DNA from: Candidatus Ruminococcus equi
GTDB taxonomy: Bacteria; Bacillota; Clostridia; Oscillospirales; Acutalibacteraceae
Reading direction: 5' to 3'
Assembly (NCBI GenBank): GCA_018065465.1
Contig: JAGHTC010000050.1
Span: 1-42,508 of the forward strand
Length of the DNA stretch: 42,508 nt
The position numbers and the translations under genes are program-made. Under the pieces are notes generated by a model. The model did no database searches. It saw only the letters and a program-made list of their open reading frames with translations, and was not told the origin of the DNA. Shown piece after piece: positions 8,830 through 16,483 of this stretch. The first letter of the stretch is position 1. The number at the start of each line of letters is the position of its first letter.

Positions 8830-10596
8830 ATGAAAGGTATTCTAAAACATTTATCGAAAAGGGACTGGGGGCTTATCGCAGTTACGGTGCTGCTTGTTGC
8901 CGCGTCTGTGTGGCTCGACTTGAAATTGCCCGATTATATGGCGCAGATAACCACCCTTGTACAGACAGAGGGCTCACAACTTAGTGAGGTTATCACAGCG
9001 GGACTTAAGATGCTCGCTTGCGCTTTTGGCAGTCTTGTCGTTACCGTCGCCGTTATTATCTTTTCGGCAAAGGTAGCTTCCGACTACTCTTTTGCGGTAA
9101 GAGCAAAACTCTATGATTCTGTTGAATCTTTCTCACTAAATGAGATAAACAAGTTTTCAACCGCATCACTTATCACCCGTTCAACAAACGATATAACCCA
9201 AGTGCAAAATGTTATTTCTTTTGGTATGCAGGCACTTATAAAAGCACCGATTATGGCTGTTTGGGCTATCACCAAAATTGCAGACAAAAACTGGCAGTGG
9301 ACTCTTTCAACGGGAATAGCCATTGTGCTTGTTTGTATTATTCTTGCAATTTGCTTTGTCTTTGCTCTGCCGAGATTTAAGAAAATTCAGGGACTTACCG
9401 ATAACATCAACCGTATCACAAGAGAAAACCTTACGGGACTTCGTGTTATCCGTGCATATAATGCCGAAAATTATCAGAAAAATAAATTCGAAGTTGCAAA
9501 CGAGGAGATTACATCTAATAACCTTACGGCACACCGCATAATGGCTATTATGATACCCTCTATGCTCGTTATTATGAACGGACTTGCAGTAGCGGTTTAC
9601 TGGATAGGTGCGTACATAATCAACTCTGCCGGTATGATACAGGAAAAAATAGGACTTTTCTCGGATATGGTCGTTTTTTCTGCTTATGCTATGCAGGTTA
9701 TTATGTCATTTATGATGCTGAATATGATTTTCATCATGGCACCGAGAGCCTTGGTCGCTTCAAAGAGAATCAACGAGGTTATCGACACAAAACCGTCTGT
9801 AACTGACGGCGACCTTGACACTGTTGATAACGGTATTGTCGGCGAGGTTGAATTTAGAGATGTTGACTTTAAATACCCCGACGCAGGCGGTTATGTCCTC
9901 GAAGATATCAGTTTCAAGGCGAAAAAAGGCGATACTGTTGCTATTATCGGCTCAACCGGTTGCGGTAAAACAACGCTTGTAAATCTTATCACAAGATTTT
10001 ACGACGCAACAAAGGGCGAAGTCCTTGTTGACGGTGTAAATGTTAAGGACTATAAACTCGAAACTTTGCATAACAAAATCGGATATATTCCGCAAAAAGC
10101 GGTTTTGTTTTCCGGTACGATAAATACGAATGTTGCCTTTGGTGACAACGGCAAAGACGACTACACCGAAGACGATGTCAAGCGTGCTATTGCTATCGCT
10201 CAGGCAACGGACTACGTAGAGAGCAAACCCGACAAGTACGAAAGCGAAATCGCACAGGGAGGCTCGAATGTTTCGGGCGGACAAAAACAGCGTATCAGCA
10301 TTGCGCGTGCAATTTGCCGTAACCCCGAGATACTCATTTTTGACGACTCTTTCTCGGCGCTCGACTACAAGACCGACAAGGCGCTCCGTGACGCTTTGAA
10401 AAAAGAAACAGCAGGCACGACGAATATTATCGTTGCCCAGCGTATCGGTACAATAAAAGACGCCGACACAATTATTGTCCTTGACAAGGGTAGAATTGCG
10501 GGTATCGGCAAACATAAAGAACTTCTGTCAAACTGCAAGGTTTACAAAGAAATTGCACTTTCACAGTTGAGCGAGGAGGAACTCGAAAATGATTAA
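8830..10596 (+). CDS. Heterodimeric ABC exporter half, degenerate-site subunit
   Basis: 588 residues from ATG 8830, the first start that a transcript from the 8768 promoter would contain (GAAGG site at 8819-8823). Six membrane segments (about 15-320) precede a nucleotide-binding domain with Walker A GSTGCGKTT, signature VSGGQ and Walker B ILIFDDSFSALD. The residue after the Walker B aspartate is Asp instead of catalytic Glu, and the switch position reads VAQRIG with Gln instead of His. These two changes define the non-hydrolysing subunit of heterodimeric exporters such as TM287/288 and BmrC/BmrD. The partner gene overlaps it by 8 nt. The substrate (drug, lipid or peptide) is not evident. Confidence 0.93.
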   Translation: MKGILKHLSKRDWGLIAVTVLLVAASVWLDLKLPDYMAQITTLVQTEGSQLSEVITAGLKMLACAFGSLVVTVAVIIFSAKVASDYSFAVRAKLYDSVESFSLNEINKFSTASLITRSTNDITQVQNVISFGMQALIKAPIMAVWAITKIADKNWQWTLSTGIAIVLVCIILAICFVFALPRFKKIQGLTDNINRITRENLTGLRVIRAYNAENYQKNKFEVANEEITSNNLTAHRIMAIMIPSMLVIMNGLAVAVYWIGAYIINSAGMIQEKIGLFSDMVVFSAYAMQVIMSFMMLNMIFIMAPRALVASKRINEVIDTKPSVTDGDLDTVDNGIVGEVEFRDVDFKYPDAGGYVLEDISFKAKKGDTVAIIGSTGCGKTTLVNLITRFYDATKGEVLVDGVNVKDYKLETLHNKIGYIPQKAVLFSGTINTNVAFGDNGKDDYTEDDVKRAIAIAQATDYVESKPDKYESEIAQGGSNVSGGQKQRISIARAICRNPEILIFDDSFSALDYKTDKALRDALKKETAGTTNIIVAQRIGTIKDADTIIVLDKGRIAGIGKHKELLSNCKVYKEIALSQLSEEELEND

Positions 10597-12439
10597 GAAG
10601 AAAAAGCAAGAGTTCATCGGCGCAGGAACAACTTTGAAAAACTCACCGCGCAGAGGTCCCGGACACGGCGCCGGTATGGGAGTAGAAAAACCGAAAGATT
10701 TTGTAAACACCTGGGGCAAACTCATAAGATATTCAAAACGCGAAATGCCTTTTATTATTATCGCAATAGTCAGTGCTATGGCATCAACTGTTTTGTCGCT
10801 TATGGGACCGAACAAATTAAGCGAGATAGTTGACACTATCACGGCGGGACTGCTCACGGGCATTGATATTGACAAAGTTACAGGTATCTGTATCATTCTT
10901 GCCTGTATGTATGCGGGCAGTTGGATACTGAATTTTACCCAGCAATTTATTATGGCAACCGTTACGCAGAAAATATCAAAACGCCTGCGTACCGATATTA
11001 CCGAAAAGACTAACCGCTTGCCGCTTAAATATTTTGACAAAGTTCTTTTCGGTGATGTACTCTCACGAATTACAAACGATATTGATACAATCGGAATGAC
11101 ACTAAACTCAAGCGTCGGTCAACTGATAACTTCCGTTACACTTTTCCTCGGTGCGTTGTTGATGATGCTCATCACAAATATATGGTTGGCGCTTACTGCT
11201 GTCGGCGCAACCATTATCGGATTTTTCTTTATGTCGTTGATTATGAAAAATTCGCAGAAGCATTTTTCACGCCAGCAAAGACACTTGGGCGCAATTAATG
11301 GTCACGTTGAAGAAATTTACACAGGACACAATATCGTAAAGGCATACAACGCCGAAAAAGAAGCAAAAGAGGAATTCTCGCGAATTAACCGCCACCTTCG
11401 TGACAGCGTTTTCAAGAGTATGGCACTTTCGGGACTTATGTTCCCGCTGATGAACTTTATCGGTCATCTTGGTTACGTTGCTGTTTGTGTTGTCGGTGCG
11501 CTGCTTACTATGAACGGTCATATTTCTTTCGGTGTTATCGTTGCGTTTACTATTTATGTAAGACAGTTTACTAACCCCTTGCAACAGATTGCCCAGTCGT
11601 TCTCGAATATGCAAAGTACAGCAGCCGCAAGCGAAAGAGTATTTGAATATCTTGAAGAGGAAGAACTCGAAGACGAAAGCAAAAAGACAGAAAAACTCGA
11701 AAAAGTCAAAGGCGATGTTACTTTCTCTCATGTGAAATTCGGCTACAACGAAGACAGAATTATCATCAAAGACTTTTCCGCAGATGTTAAAGCGGGACAG
11801 AAAGTTGCCATTGTCGGTCCGACGGGCGCAGGCAAAACAACTATCGTAAACCTGCTTATGCGTTTTTATGAAACAAACAGCGGTGATATTTTCATTGACG
11901 ATGTGAGTATAAAATCCCTCACCCGCGAAAATGTCCACGACCTTTTCTGTATGGTGCTTCAAGATACTTGGCTGTTTGAAGGAACTGTCAGAGAAAACCT
12001 TGTATATTCAAAAGAAAATGTATCCGACGAAGAACTCAAAAAAGCCTGCCAGGCGGTTGGTATCGACCACTTTATAAGCACCCTACCGCAGGGCTACGAT
12101 ACTGTACTTGATGACAAAACTACTTTGTCCGCAGGACAAAAACAGCAACTTACCATTGCGCGCGCTATGATAGAAAATGCGCCCTTGCTCATACTCGACG
12201 AGGCAACATCCTCGGTTGATACGAGAACTGAGAGGATTATCCAATCGGCTATGGACGCACTTACTGTCGGCAGAACATCATTTGTTATTGCTCACAGACT
12301 TTCAACCATACGAAATGCCGATATGATACTTGTACTCAAAGACGGCGATATTATCGCCAAAGGTACTCACAAAGAACTGCTCGAACAGGGCGGTTTCTAT
12401 GCAGAACTTTATAACTCACAGTTTGAGGCTTCTGCGTAA
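10589..12439 (+). CDS. Heterodimeric ABC exporter half, catalytically competent subunit
   Basis: 616 residues, with a 45-residue basic, Gly-rich N-terminal extension (RRGPGHGAGMG) before six membrane segments. The nucleotide-binding domain has Walker A GPTGAGKTT, Walker B LLILDEATSSVD with the catalytic Glu, and the switch His in VIAHRLST. Its signature reads LSAGQ rather than LSGGQ. In a head-to-tail dimer this altered signature faces the degenerate Walker site of the partner, so both defects fall in the same ATP site and the other site is fully canonical. GAGGAGG inside the end of the upstream gene serves ATG 10589, so translation is likely coupled. No terminator hairpin with a T-tract follows; a repeat does. 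Confidence 0.95.
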   Translation: MIKKKKQEFIGAGTTLKNSPRRGPGHGAGMGVEKPKDFVNTWGKLIRYSKREMPFIIIAIVSAMASTVLSLMGPNKLSEIVDTITAGLLTGIDIDKVTGICIILACMYAGSWILNFTQQFIMATVTQKISKRLRTDITEKTNRLPLKYFDKVLFGDVLSRITNDIDTIGMTLNSSVGQLITSVTLFLGALLMMLITNIWLALTAVGATIIGFFFMSLIMKNSQKHFSRQQRHLGAINGHVEEIYTGHNIVKAYNAEKEAKEEFSRINRHLRDSVFKSMALSGLMFPLMNFIGHLGYVAVCVVGALLTMNGHISFGVIVAFTIYVRQFTNPLQQIAQSFSNMQSTAAASERVFEYLEEEELEDESKKTEKLEKVKGDVTFSHVKFGYNEDRIIIKDFSADVKAGQKVAIVGPTGAGKTTIVNLLMRFYETNSGDIFIDDVSIKSLTRENVHDLFCMVLQDTWLFEGTVRENLVYSKENVSDEELKKACQAVGIDHFISTLPQGYDTVLDDKTTLSAGQKQQLTIARAMIENAPLLILDEATSSVDTRTERIIQSAMDALTVGRTSFVIAHRLSTIRNADMILVLKDGDIIAKGTHKELLEQGGFYAELYNSQFEASA

Positions 12440-12472
12440 AAACTTAACACTAAAAACTTGTATAGACTACCC

Positions 12473-12531
12473 CACCGACAAGCCGTTAGGCTTGCCACCT
12501 CCCCTGACAAGGGGAGGCTGATAGGTTAAAT
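12473..12531 (+). repeat. Intergenic double-hairpin repeat (CCTCCCCT family)
   Basis: Two neighbouring palindromes: CAAGCC-GTTA-GGCTTG and CCTCCCCT-GACA-AGGGGAGG. A shorter relative of the second hairpin recurs at 14366-14405. It fills most of the 114-nt gap between the exporter and the LOG gene and has no T-tract typical of a terminator. Confidence 0.75.
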
Positions 12532-12553
12532 ATTTAGTAGGAGGGACAGATAA

Positions 12554-13132
12554 ATGAGAATTTGCGTTTACGGTGCGGCATCCGACAAGATTGACGATAT
12601 CTACAAAAATGCCGGAGAAGCACTCGGAAAAGAAATTGCAAGGCGTGGGCATTCGCTTGTTTTCGGCGGAGGCTCTATGGGAATGATGGGCGCTTGTGCA
12701 AGAGGTGTAAAAAGCGAAAACGGAACTTCACTCGGTATTTCACCGACTTTTTTCCAGGTTGACGGCTTGCTTTTTGATAGTTGCACAAAGTATCTCTACA
12801 CCGAAACAATGCGCGAGAGAAAGCAACTGCTCGAAAGCGAAAGCGACGGCTTTATCATAACTCCCGGCGGTATCGGAACACTTGACGAATTCATGGAAAT
12901 TTTTACTTTGCGTCAGCTTAAAAGACACGAAAAGCCGATTGCCGTTTTCAATGTAGAAGGATTTTATGACCCGTTCGTTGATTTTATGGAATCGCTTGCA
13001 ATAAAGAATTTTGTAGCAAAAGATACCTTGTCGCTTTGTAAGTTTTCAAGCAATATCGACGAGATTTTAGACTATCTTGAAAACCCGCCGAAGTTGGATT
13101 TTGAAGTAGAAAAATTAAAGAATCTTAAATAA
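12554..13132 (+). CDS. LOG family protein (nucleoside 5'-monophosphate phosphoribohydrolase-like)
   Basis: 192 residues, a single Rossmann-like domain. Family motifs are intact: GGGSMGMMGACARG near 40-53, MRERKQLL near 90, and the phosphate/ribose-binding PGGIGTLDE near 106. Members (TIGR00730, once mislabelled lysine decarboxylases) cleave the N-glycosidic bond of AMP-type nucleotides, releasing the base and ribose 5-phosphate. In plants and some bacteria this activates cytokinins; in most bacteria the physiological substrate is unclear. AGGAGGG before ATG 12554 supports the start. The DUF1015 gene follows 26 nt later, so the pair is probably cotranscribed. Confidence 0.92.
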   Translation: MRICVYGAASDKIDDIYKNAGEALGKEIARRGHSLVFGGGSMGMMGACARGVKSENGTSLGISPTFFQVDGLLFDSCTKYLYTETMRERKQLLESESDGFIITPGGIGTLDEFMEIFTLRQLKRHEKPIAVFNVEGFYDPFVDFMESLAIKNFVAKDTLSLCKFSSNIDEILDYLENPPKLDFEVEKLKNLK

Positions 13133-13158
13133 ATTTTCTGCAAGAAAAGAGGAAAATT

Positions 13159-14352
13159 ATGAAATATCATTTTAACTCGGCGGATATTTTACTGCCGAAA
13201 AAAGATTTTGAAAAATGGGCGGTTATTGCCTGCGACCAGTACACAAGCGAGCCCGAATACTGGGAAGATGCGAAGAATATCGTGGGGGATACTTCCTCTG
13301 CTTTGAACATTATTCTTCCCGAAGTTTATTTGGGCGATAACAAAGAACAGCGCATTGAAATGATAAACGAGAATATGGGAAAATATCTTTCAAGCGGTGT
13401 TTTTGATACCTTTGAAAACTCAATGATTTATGTTGAGCGTGAGTCAAACAACACGGTAAGAAAAGGTATTGTCGGTTTGATTGACCTTGAAGACTACGAC
13501 TACAACAAAGGCTCACATTCACTTATCCGCGCAACCGAGCAGACCGTTTTGGAGCGTATTCCCCCGAGAGTGCAGATAAGAAAAGACGCGTCTTTGGAAA
13601 TGCCCCATATCCTCTTGCTCTTTGATGACGAAAAGCAAACCGTTATCGAGCCTATATCCGACAAAAAAGGCGAATACAAAAAGGCTTACGATTTCGATTT
13701 GATGAAAGACGGCGGTCATATCAGCGGATATTTTCTCGACGAAAAGACGATAGAAAATGTGCAGAAGGCTCTTGAAAGCCTTATCGCAAACAGCGACGAT
13801 AAACTTCTTTTTGCAGTCGGCGACGGCAACCATTCTCTTGCTACCGCGAAAGAATGTTACAACCTTTCAAAAAGCGAGCGTGCCCGTTATGCCCTTGTCG
13901 AGATAGTCAACATCCACGACAAGTCGATTGAATTTGAGCCTATTTACAGAGTGCTTTTCAATGTTGACGAAGAAGATTTTATCAAAGCATTTGAAGAAAA
14001 TCAGAAAAAATATCCGTCAGATGTTAAGCACGAATTTGAATATATTTCAAGCAAAAATTCGGGCAAACTTGTTGTAAACGCAACGTCGAAACTTCCTGTC
14101 GGAACTTTGCAAAGTTTTATTGACGAGTATCTCAAAAAACACACGGAGGTCACAGTTGACTATATCCACGGCGAAGATGTTGTAAAGAACCTGTGCAAAA
14201 AAGAAAAAGCCCTCGGTTTTATCTTCGAGGGAATGCAGAAAAACGAACTTTTTGACGCAGTAAAACAAGACGGTTCTTTGCCGAGAAAAACTTTCTCAAT
14301 GGGCCACGCAAACGACAAGAGATATTATATCGAGGCAAGGAAAATTAAATAA
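13159..14352 (+). CDS. DUF1015 family protein
   Basis: 397 residues, soluble. The conserved hallmarks of the DUF1015 family are present: WAVIACDQYTSEPEYW at about 17-32, where the Cys-Asp pair is strongly conserved, and GDGNHSLATAK at about 219-229. The length is usual for the family. The His/Asp/Asn cluster suggests an enzyme, but no reaction is established that I know of. In many anaerobes this gene lies near serine or phosphoglycerate metabolism genes; here it follows a LOG gene instead. AGAGGA precedes ATG 13159. The transcript probably ends at the 14451 hairpin. Confidence 0.85.
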   Translation: MKYHFNSADILLPKKDFEKWAVIACDQYTSEPEYWEDAKNIVGDTSSALNIILPEVYLGDNKEQRIEMINENMGKYLSSGVFDTFENSMIYVERESNNTVRKGIVGLIDLEDYDYNKGSHSLIRATEQTVLERIPPRVQIRKDASLEMPHILLLFDDEKQTVIEPISDKKGEYKKAYDFDLMKDGGHISGYFLDEKTIENVQKALESLIANSDDKLLFAVGDGNHSLATAKECYNLSKSERARYALVEIVNIHDKSIEFEPIYRVLFNVDEEDFIKAFEENQKKYPSDVKHEFEYISSKNSGKLVVNATSKLPVGTLQSFIDEYLKKHTEVTVDYIHGEDVVKNLCKKEKALGFIFEGMQKNELFDAVKQDGSLPRKTFSMGHANDKRYYIEARKIK

Positions 14353-14365
14353 ATATAAATATTAC

Positions 14366-14405
14366 CTTATAGGTCTCCCCTCACAAGGGGAGGCTACAAG
14401 GTTTG
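14366..14405 (+). repeat. Intergenic hairpin repeat, CTCCCCT-CACA-AGGGGAG
   Basis: CTCCCCT 14375-14381 pairs with AGGGGAG 14386-14392. It is a second, shorter copy of the family at 12473-12531, again directly downstream of a gene. Confidence 0.7.
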
Positions 14406-14417
14406 TCGATTTGAATT

Positions 14418-14454
14418 TACTAAAAACTAAAAACTAGGTACTAAATACTAAAAC
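14418..14454 (+). repeat. ACTAAA heptamer array
   Basis: Tandem ACTAAAA/ACTAAAA/ACTAGGT/ACTAAAT/ACTAAAA units lead straight into the 14451 terminator. The arrangement matches 5073-5139 and 34837-34899. Confidence 0.8.
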
Positions 14455-14483
14455 TGCTGTGACGAAATAGTCACAGCAGTTTT
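14451..14483. terminator. Bidirectional terminator, GCTGTGAC family
   Basis: AAACTGCTGTGAC pairs with GTCACAGCAGTTT around GAAATA, between the convergent DUF1015 gene and the small membrane protein. Confidence 0.88.
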
Positions 14484-14487
14484 ACTT

Positions 14488-14700
14488 CTATTCTTTCGGT
14501 GGTTTTTCAAAGTGATATACTATTGCGAATATGATAAGAAAGCCGATAACATCGGCGATTATCATACCTGTTATATCAAATTTGACATTCATTATGTTTT
14601 CGTAAATCAAGGCGGCAGCCGTTACCACAGCAAGCACGACAACGGATATACAAAGTGAGATTAGTGCTGCCTTTTTGTTGGTTCTGTTTTTGTTTTCCAT
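14488..14700 (-). CDS. Small two-helix membrane protein
   Basis: 70 residues: a basic N-terminus (NKNRTNKKAA), a first hydrophobic segment at about 12-33, a short loop with NVKFDITG, a second segment at about 44-62, and a charged tail ending EKPPKE. Its ATG comes one nucleotide after the TAA of the kinase-like gene (TAA-A-ATG), so translation is almost certainly coupled to it. No family is recognised. The coupling suggests it acts with the kinase-like protein, but that is inference. Confidence 0.7.
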   Translation of the reverse strand: MENKNRTNKKAALISLCISVVVLAVVTAAALIYENIMNVKFDITGMIIADVIGFLIIFAIVYHFEKPPKE

Positions 14701-14701
14701 T

Positions 14702-15331
14702 TTAGTCCTTTTTCAAAGCTTTGTTTAAGTATTGTATGATAATGTCGGCACATTCATCGGTTGACAGCACAGTTGTACTGATACAAATGTCGTAGTTTCT
14801 TGCGCTGTTCCAACGGCGTCCCGTGTGGTGATGATAGTACTCTTTGCGGTAAGTGTTGATTTTGTTGATGCGCTCTTTTGCCTGCTTGTTGGTGATAGAG
14901 AGACGCTTCATTTCGTTTTGTACGCAGGTGTGGTCTCTTGCACCGACAAAAACTCGAACAAGATTTACATCTTCATTCAAGAGAACATAGTCAGCACAAC
15001 GACCGACGATAACACAAGACTCTTTCTTAGCAAGATTTCTTATAACATCTGCCTGATAGTCAAAGAGTTTTTGGTAGTCGTCAAAGTCGTCCGATTCGGG
15101 AGTGATGAGGGTGCCGTCGTATTCGTCAGTTGAAATACGAGTAAGCAGTGAGTTCTTTACTCTTTCGTCAGCTGCGGCAAAAAGTTCAAGGCTTATACCG
15201 CTTTGCTCGCTTGCAAGGTCAATAAGGTCGCGGTCATAAAAACCGATACCAAGTTTTTCAGCTACCTTTCTTGCAACTGATGCTCCGTTTGAGCCACAGC
15301 AACGATTTACGGTGATAACAAATTTTTCCAT
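14702..15331 (-). CDS. Cytidylate kinase-like family protein
   Basis: 209 residues from ATG 15331, chosen because AAGGGGGCG lies 7 nt before it; an in-frame extension upstream would run through the promoter. The start FVITVNRCCGSNGASVARKVAEKLG matches the Cytidylate_kinase-2 family, with the phosphate-binding loop as GSNGASVA in place of the usual GxxGxGKS/T. YDRDLIDLAS and VIVGRCADYVL (nucleoside kinase-type LID/CORE elements) follow. The C-terminal third has a Lys/Arg-rich lid (RKEYYHHHTGRRWN) and a final ISTTVLS strand. Proteins of this family are widespread in clostridia. Whether they phosphorylate CMP is not established, because a true Cmk is usually encoded elsewhere. Confidence 0.88.
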   Translation of the reverse strand: MEKFVITVNRCCGSNGASVARKVAEKLGIGFYDRDLIDLASEQSGISLELFAAADERVKNSLLTRISTDEYDGTLITPESDDFDDYQKLFDYQADVIRNLAKKESCVIVGRCADYVLLNEDVNLVRVFVGARDHTCVQNEMKRLSITNKQAKERINKINTYRKEYYHHHTGRRWNSARNYDICISTTVLSTDECADIIIQYLNKALKKD

Positions 15332-15359
15332 ACTTTCGCCCCCTTGTCTGCGTATATAC

Positions 15360-15388
15360 AATATATCATAATGAAAGTTGATTTTCAA
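15360..15388 (-). promoter_or_regulatory. Promoter of the kinase-like gene
   Basis: Minus strand: TTGAAA (15388-15383), 17 nt, TATATT (15365-15360), with TGA before the -10. About 29 nt separate it from the start codon. Confidence 0.65.
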
Positions 15389-15439
15389 TATAATTTTTTA
15401 CTAAGATAATAAATGCAAAGAAAATTTATCAATAGCAAA

Positions 15440-15480
15440 AAAGAACAACCTTCTGTGACGGATAATCTATCACAGAAGGT
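15440..15480 (-). terminator. Intrinsic terminator after the leucine-rich-repeat gene
   Basis: On the minus strand ACCTTCTGTGA pairs with TCACAGAAGGT (11 bp) and is followed by TGTTCTTTTTT. The core CTGTGAC resembles the other terminators of this window. Confidence 0.75.
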
Positions 15481-15489
15481 AGGATTTTA

Positions 15490-15927
15490 TCAGTAATCTT
15501 TGTATCTCAAACAATTTGAGCATTTCGGTTTTATCAAACCTTTGAATTTTCCGCCACAGGTAGCACAACGGTTATTATTTTGCCAGATATAGCGGATACC
15601 GGTATTTGCAAAAGCCTTTGACGAAATATATTCCAAGTTCGTCGGCATAATAACTTCCGTAAGTTTTGAGCAGTTTTCAAAAGCGTTGGGCTTTATAATA
15701 TTTATGCCATTACCGATAACGACCTTTTCAAGATAAAAACAATCCTTGAAAGCCGAATCTCCGATAGTAACTACGCTGTTCGGGATAATAACGCTTTTGA
15801 GTTTGTCGTTTTTACAGCAGGCAAAACTTGCGATTTCTTTTACCTCACTTGGAATGGTAATCTCTTCATCTGTGCCGTTATAGCCTTCCAAAACACCGTC
15901 TTTTATTACAAAATCATTTTGTGACAT
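15490..15927 (-). CDS. Short BspA-like leucine-rich-repeat protein with C-terminal zinc ribbon
   Basis: 145 residues without signal peptide. Residues of about 22-110 hold four LRR_5 (BspA/Treponema-type) units recognisable as IPSEVKEIASFAC, IPNSVVTIGDSAF, IGNGINIIKPNAF and MPTNLEYISSKAF. The C-terminus carries CATCGGKFKGLIKPKCSNC, a four-cysteine ribbon with CxxC-14-CxxC layout. BspA-like repeats are mostly found in secreted surface proteins, so a short cytosolic version fused to a metal ribbon is unusual. Function unknown; a protein- or nucleic-acid-binding adaptor is a guess. GAGGAG before ATG 15927 is a good ribosome site. Confidence 0.8.
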   Translation of the reverse strand: MSQNDFVIKDGVLEGYNGTDEEITIPSEVKEIASFACCKNDKLKSVIIPNSVVTIGDSAFKDCFYLEKVVIGNGINIIKPNAFENCSKLTEVIMPTNLEYISSKAFANTGIRYIWQNNNRCATCGGKFKGLIKPKCSNCLRYKDY

Positions 15928-15962
15928 ATATACTCCTCATTTTTTAAGTAGTGAGTATATAT
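15926..15962 (-). promoter_or_regulatory. 10-bp AT-rich dyad at the start of the leucine-rich-repeat gene
   Basis: ATATATACTC (15926-15935) and GAGTATATAT (15953-15962) are perfect inverted copies 17 nt apart. One arm overlaps the predicted -10 and start of transcription, and the other touches the start codon. The dyad is therefore better placed as a DNA operator than as an RNA hairpin. The AT-rich arms may be chance. Confidence 0.35.
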
Positions 15963-15987
15963 TAACATAACAAAAGAAGATTTTCAA
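15959..15987 (-). promoter_or_regulatory. Promoter of the leucine-rich-repeat gene
   Basis: Minus strand: TTGAAA (15987-15982), 17 nt, TAATAT (15964-15959), with TGT before the -10. It overlaps the very end of the 5'-adjacent gene region at 15995. Confidence 0.6.
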
Positions 15988-15994
15988 TAGAGAT

Positions 15995-16420
15995 TTACAG
16001 AAAGGCTTTCATATTGTTGATGTTGTTTTCCTCGGTTTTTAAAAGTTTTTCGGCAAGGTTTGTTATCCTTTTGTCTTTGCCCGAGTAGTTGCGTTTGTGT
16101 TTTATTATTTTTGTAACGCCCATAGCACTGCCTTCTATCATCATTTCGGCAATTTTCGAGTCGGAGTGTTCTCGCTTTAGTTTTATCGAACACAGCATAT
16201 CCGTCATTTTTCTTGCGTATGGGCTTATTCTTGTTTGCTCGCCGTCATTTCGTCTTATCGCTTTTGAAGCGGTACGATAGATTTTGCCGTACTCTTTGCG
16301 CTGGTTATTCAGTTCGCGTTTCATCCCTTTGCTTTTTGCAAAAGGGACAACCGAGTTGATACCGATAACCCCCATCAAAGAGTTTTTTGAAATGAATGCA
16401 AGTAATTCGTTGTCGTTCAA
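15995..16420 (-). CDS. Conserved clostridial hypothetical protein, TTG start
   Basis: 141 residues, helical and soluble. The start is read as TTG 16420 (protein MNDNELLAFISKN) because GAGGTGA stands 5 nt before it. The longer frame begins at a GTG that is part of that same ribosome site. Recognisable conserved-looking stretches are ISKNSLMGVIGI, KIAEMMIEGSAMGVTKI and ITNLAEKLLKTEENN, which give an all-helical bundle. I recall similar clostridial proteins of about 150 residues but no assigned function. It follows the DNA glycosylase gene by 63 nt on the same strand; the gap holds a hairpin that includes the ribosome site. Confidence 0.65.
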   Translation of the reverse strand: MNDNELLAFISKNSLMGVIGINSVVPFAKSKGMKRELNNQRKEYGKIYRTASKAIRRNDGEQTRISPYARKMTDMLCSIKLKREHSDSKIAEMMIEGSAMGVTKIIKHKRNYSGKDKRITNLAEKLLKTEENNINNMKAFL

Positions 16421-16454
16421 AAAAATCACCTCGATACTATTTTTTGTACCGAGG
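16418..16454 (-). promoter_or_regulatory. Hairpin that is both terminator-like and ribosome-site-sequestering
   Basis: On the minus strand CCTCGGTAC (16454-16446) pairs with GTATCGAGG (16437-16429), 9 bp with one G-T wobble, around AAAAAATA. It is followed by TGA and seven T residues, like an intrinsic terminator for the glycosylase gene. The 3' arm carries GAGG of the next gene's ribosome site, and its TTG start lies at the end of the T-run. Confidence 0.55.
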
Positions 16455-16483
16455 TAAAATTTATTTATGTAATAATTTGTAAA

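Noticed and set aside
12473..12531. Intrinsic terminator of the ABC exporter operon
   Set aside because: The hairpins are stable but no T-tract follows either one, and a relative occurs elsewhere as a repeat.
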